64,000 bases of DNA from Xiphophorus maculatus (taxonomy: Eukaryota; Chordata; Actinopteri; Cyprinodontiformes; Poeciliidae), in NCBI RefSeq assembly GCF_002775205.1, contig NC_036461.1:20494015-20558014 (forward strand), written 5' to 3'. Position numbers and translations under genes: made by a program. Below are positions 57,540 through 64,000 of this stretch, piece by piece. Position 1 is the stretch's first letter, and each line of letters starts with the position of its first letter. The notes beneath the pieces are model-generated. The model had not been told where the DNA came from. It worked only from the letters and a program-made list of their open reading frames with translations, and made no database searches.

Positions 57540-57812
57540 CCGGTCCGTGGGTAGCAGCTCCGGCCCGGGTTATATTCGCTACCGCTGCCGCGGAGGGTTA
57601 AGCTAGGCTAGTTCAAAACTCCTCCCGCTAATACTTGCCTTCCAGCGATTTCACCGCTGCCCTAAATGTCGCCATTCATTCCCGCGGAGAGTTTTATTTA
57701 CCAGCGCACGCTGGTTTTATAAATAACTTTTTATTTAGTGATATCTTCTGGAGATACGGTAAACAGCATCAAGGCCCCTAGTCAAAGCTAACTGTTAACC
57801 CCCAAAGCTAAA
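57540..57812 (+). promoter_or_regulatory. znf839: znf839 promoter / 5' UTR, CpG-rich
   Basis: GC- and CpG-rich segment directly upstream of the znf839 ATG, bordered on the left by AT-rich DNA. No clear TATA box at the expected place. Context AAAATGG at the start codon. Confidence 0.55.

Positions 57813-64000
<6,188 letters not shown>

Overview
The window is vertebrate nuclear DNA, almost certainly from a ray-finned (teleost) fish. The genes are split into many short exons with GT..AG introns, the exon translations match vertebrate families, and introns and intergenic DNA are packed with fish-type transposons (Tc1/mariner relics and MITEs, hAT-type MITEs with 8-bp target duplications, LINE 3' ends, a tRNA-derived SINE) and dinucleotide microsatellites. 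I cannot name the species.

Layout, left to right: 1-4.5 kb is intergenic, with a possible 5' exon of a leftward gene at about 1.8-2.1 kb (traf3 would be expected from human synteny; this is only a positional guess). rcor1 (CoREST1) runs leftward from 20059 to 5127 in 13 coding exons (451 aa). A short cluster of phase-compatible but unrecognised leftward exons lies at 22.9-23.5 kb. ankrd9 is a single-exon rightward gene at 24437-25291. tecpr2 runs leftward from 53265 to 28831 in 26 coding exons (1338 aa). znf839 starts at 57813 and runs rightward off the window end, with four complete exons and the start of a fifth. All exon joins were checked by hand for GT..AG and reading phase, and every gene closes to an intact frame.

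rcor1-ankrd9-tecpr2-znf839 is the same neighbourhood as human 14q32 (ZNF839-CINP-TECPR2-ANKRD9-RCOR1), read from the other end. Two differences stand out: znf839 is divergent from tecpr2 instead of co-oriented, and I see no cinp between them. The genes are not a functional operon. rcor1 and znf839 encode nuclear chromatin or DNA-binding proteins, ankrd9 a probable ubiquitin-ligase substrate adaptor, and tecpr2 an autophagy/secretory-pathway scaffold.

The most unusual DNA is (a) a 2.2-kb hAT-type element at 8442-10658 that carries a 42-bp minisatellite in inverted duplicate around a LINE 3' end, itself inserted in the tip of an older MITE; (b) a tecpr2 3' splice site abutting a (TG)n microsatellite; (c) several perfect short hairpins that look like template-switch scars; (d) a 0.9-kb foldback element in a tecpr2 intron; and (e) the unassigned exon cluster at 23 kb.
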